Shown here piece by piece: positions 62,990 to 63,339 of a DNA stretch of 63,339 bases (position 1 is the first letter of the stretch; every line of letters starts with the position of its first letter). The position numbers and the translations under genes were made by a program. Under the pieces are notes generated by a model that saw only the letters and a list, made by a program, of their open reading frames with translations, did no database searches and was not told the origin of the DNA. This DNA is from Paraburkholderia sp. CNPSo 3272 (GTDB lineage: Bacteria; Pseudomonadota; Gammaproteobacteria; Burkholderiales; Burkholderiaceae), in contig NZ_JAMBPQ010000041.1 in the NCBI RefSeq assembly GCF_024206495.1, positions 1 through 63,339 of the forward strand, given 5' to 3'.

Positions 62990-63339
62990 GTGCGGGGCGG
63001 CACCTACTTTCTTTGCAGCCGCAAAGAAAAGTAGGCAAAAGAAAGCGGCTCAAACCGCCAGTGCCTGCCACCGTTCACATCTCGTCGTACATGGTGAATG
63101 GCTCCGGAGCGTCTGTCACCTCGCACCACCAAAGTGAGTGACAAGGCAGTCATTCATCCCGCTGCTCGCTACGCGCGCTGCGGTTGGGGCTGCATGGGAC
63201 ACCAGGGGCGCTGTCAGCCTCGGCGAGGATGCACGCGCACCAATGGTTTCAGGTTATGCCCTTCGGCGCGCGGAGCGCCGCCGGAAGGATGACTGCCTTG
63301 TCACCGACTTTGAAGGTACGGAGTGACAGACGCTCCGGA
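62990..63339. repeat. Palindromic intergenic repeat element, runs off the window
   Basis: The left part contains CCTACTTTCTTTGC facing GCAAAGAAAAGTAGG (about 63000-63034), a phrase that I know recurs between genes of Burkholderiaceae. The right part is bounded by perfect 17-bp inverted repeats, TCCGGAGCGTCTGTCAC (63103-63119) and GTGACAGACGCTCCGGA (63323-63339). Nested inside are GTGACAAGGCAGTCAT (63138-63153) and GATGACTGCCTTGTCAC (63288-63304). Frames in it are short and look non-coding. It resembles a miniature inverted-repeat element, but no target duplication could be verified because the window ends. Confidence 0.7.

Overview
The window is GC-rich DNA of a Burkholderiaceae member, most likely Paraburkholderia or Caballeronia. 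The gene families (DUF3331, DUF4148, phasin, AcnD/PrpF-type methylcitrate cycle, several LysR regulators) and the repeat at the right edge fit that group. No rRNA, tRNA or CRISPR array was seen. Assignments come from reading motifs; no database search was possible.

Layout. 1-5.5 kb is accessory and patchy. It has the 5' end of a group II intron sitting behind a transcription terminator, a YciE/YciF-like ferritin-like gene, a tiny membrane protein coupled to a free-standing cation-efflux dimerisation domain, and an NRAMP-related metal transporter with a long leader holding several small ORFs. 5.5-12.9 kb is metal handling: CopC, CopD, an outer-membrane-like protein and DUF2946 on the minus strand, then a Zur-like operator followed by a TonB-dependent receptor with its own ExbB, ExbD and TonB. 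12.85-17.25 kb holds a sulfatase-modifying-enzyme remnant, an AT-rich stretch and a 1259-residue autotransporter. 17.3-28.3 kb is an aromatic catabolic island: FAD monooxygenase, extradiol dioxygenase, FAH-family hydrolase, alpha/beta hydrolase, NTF2-like protein, two MFS transporters, a porin, and LysR and TetR regulators.

28.5-32 kb carries housekeeping genes (ribA, a CBS-domain protein, a DUF4148 protein, 3-methyladenine glycosylase). 32-40.5 kb is the 2-methylcitrate locus: prpR diverges from prpB-prpC-acnD-prpF behind a sigma-54 promoter, and prpF is followed by a 17-bp terminator stem. 40.5-50.6 kb is mixed: LysM/M23 lipoprotein, OpgC-like acyltransferase, esterase, AI-2E-family permease, DUF3331, thioesterase, B12-dependent ribonucleotide reductase, a pseudo-receiver protein and a phasin. 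50.7-56.1 kb is a LysR-controlled set (acyl-CoA dehydrogenase, CoA-transferase, MHS permease). 56-63.3 kb has a globin-GAF-EAL phosphodiesterase, a 2-hydroxyacid dehydrogenase, an AraC regulator divergent from a zinc alcohol dehydrogenase, a LysR gene, and a large palindromic repeat running off the window.

The most interesting structure is the leader of the NRAMP-related transporter (minus strand, about 4730 to 3888). A sigma-70-like promoter precedes a 40-codon ORF, then a 23-codon ORF whose first eight residues are MPDPEPGP (alternating acidic residues and proline, like the Mg2+-sensing MgtL leader of enterobacteria), then a 49-codon ORF, then a transporter whose two metal-site motifs are non-canonical. 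A diverged copy of the promoter plus first ORF precedes the other small metal-linked pair at 1.4-1.8 kb. This suggests an undescribed Mg2+- or Mn2+-responsive leader system.
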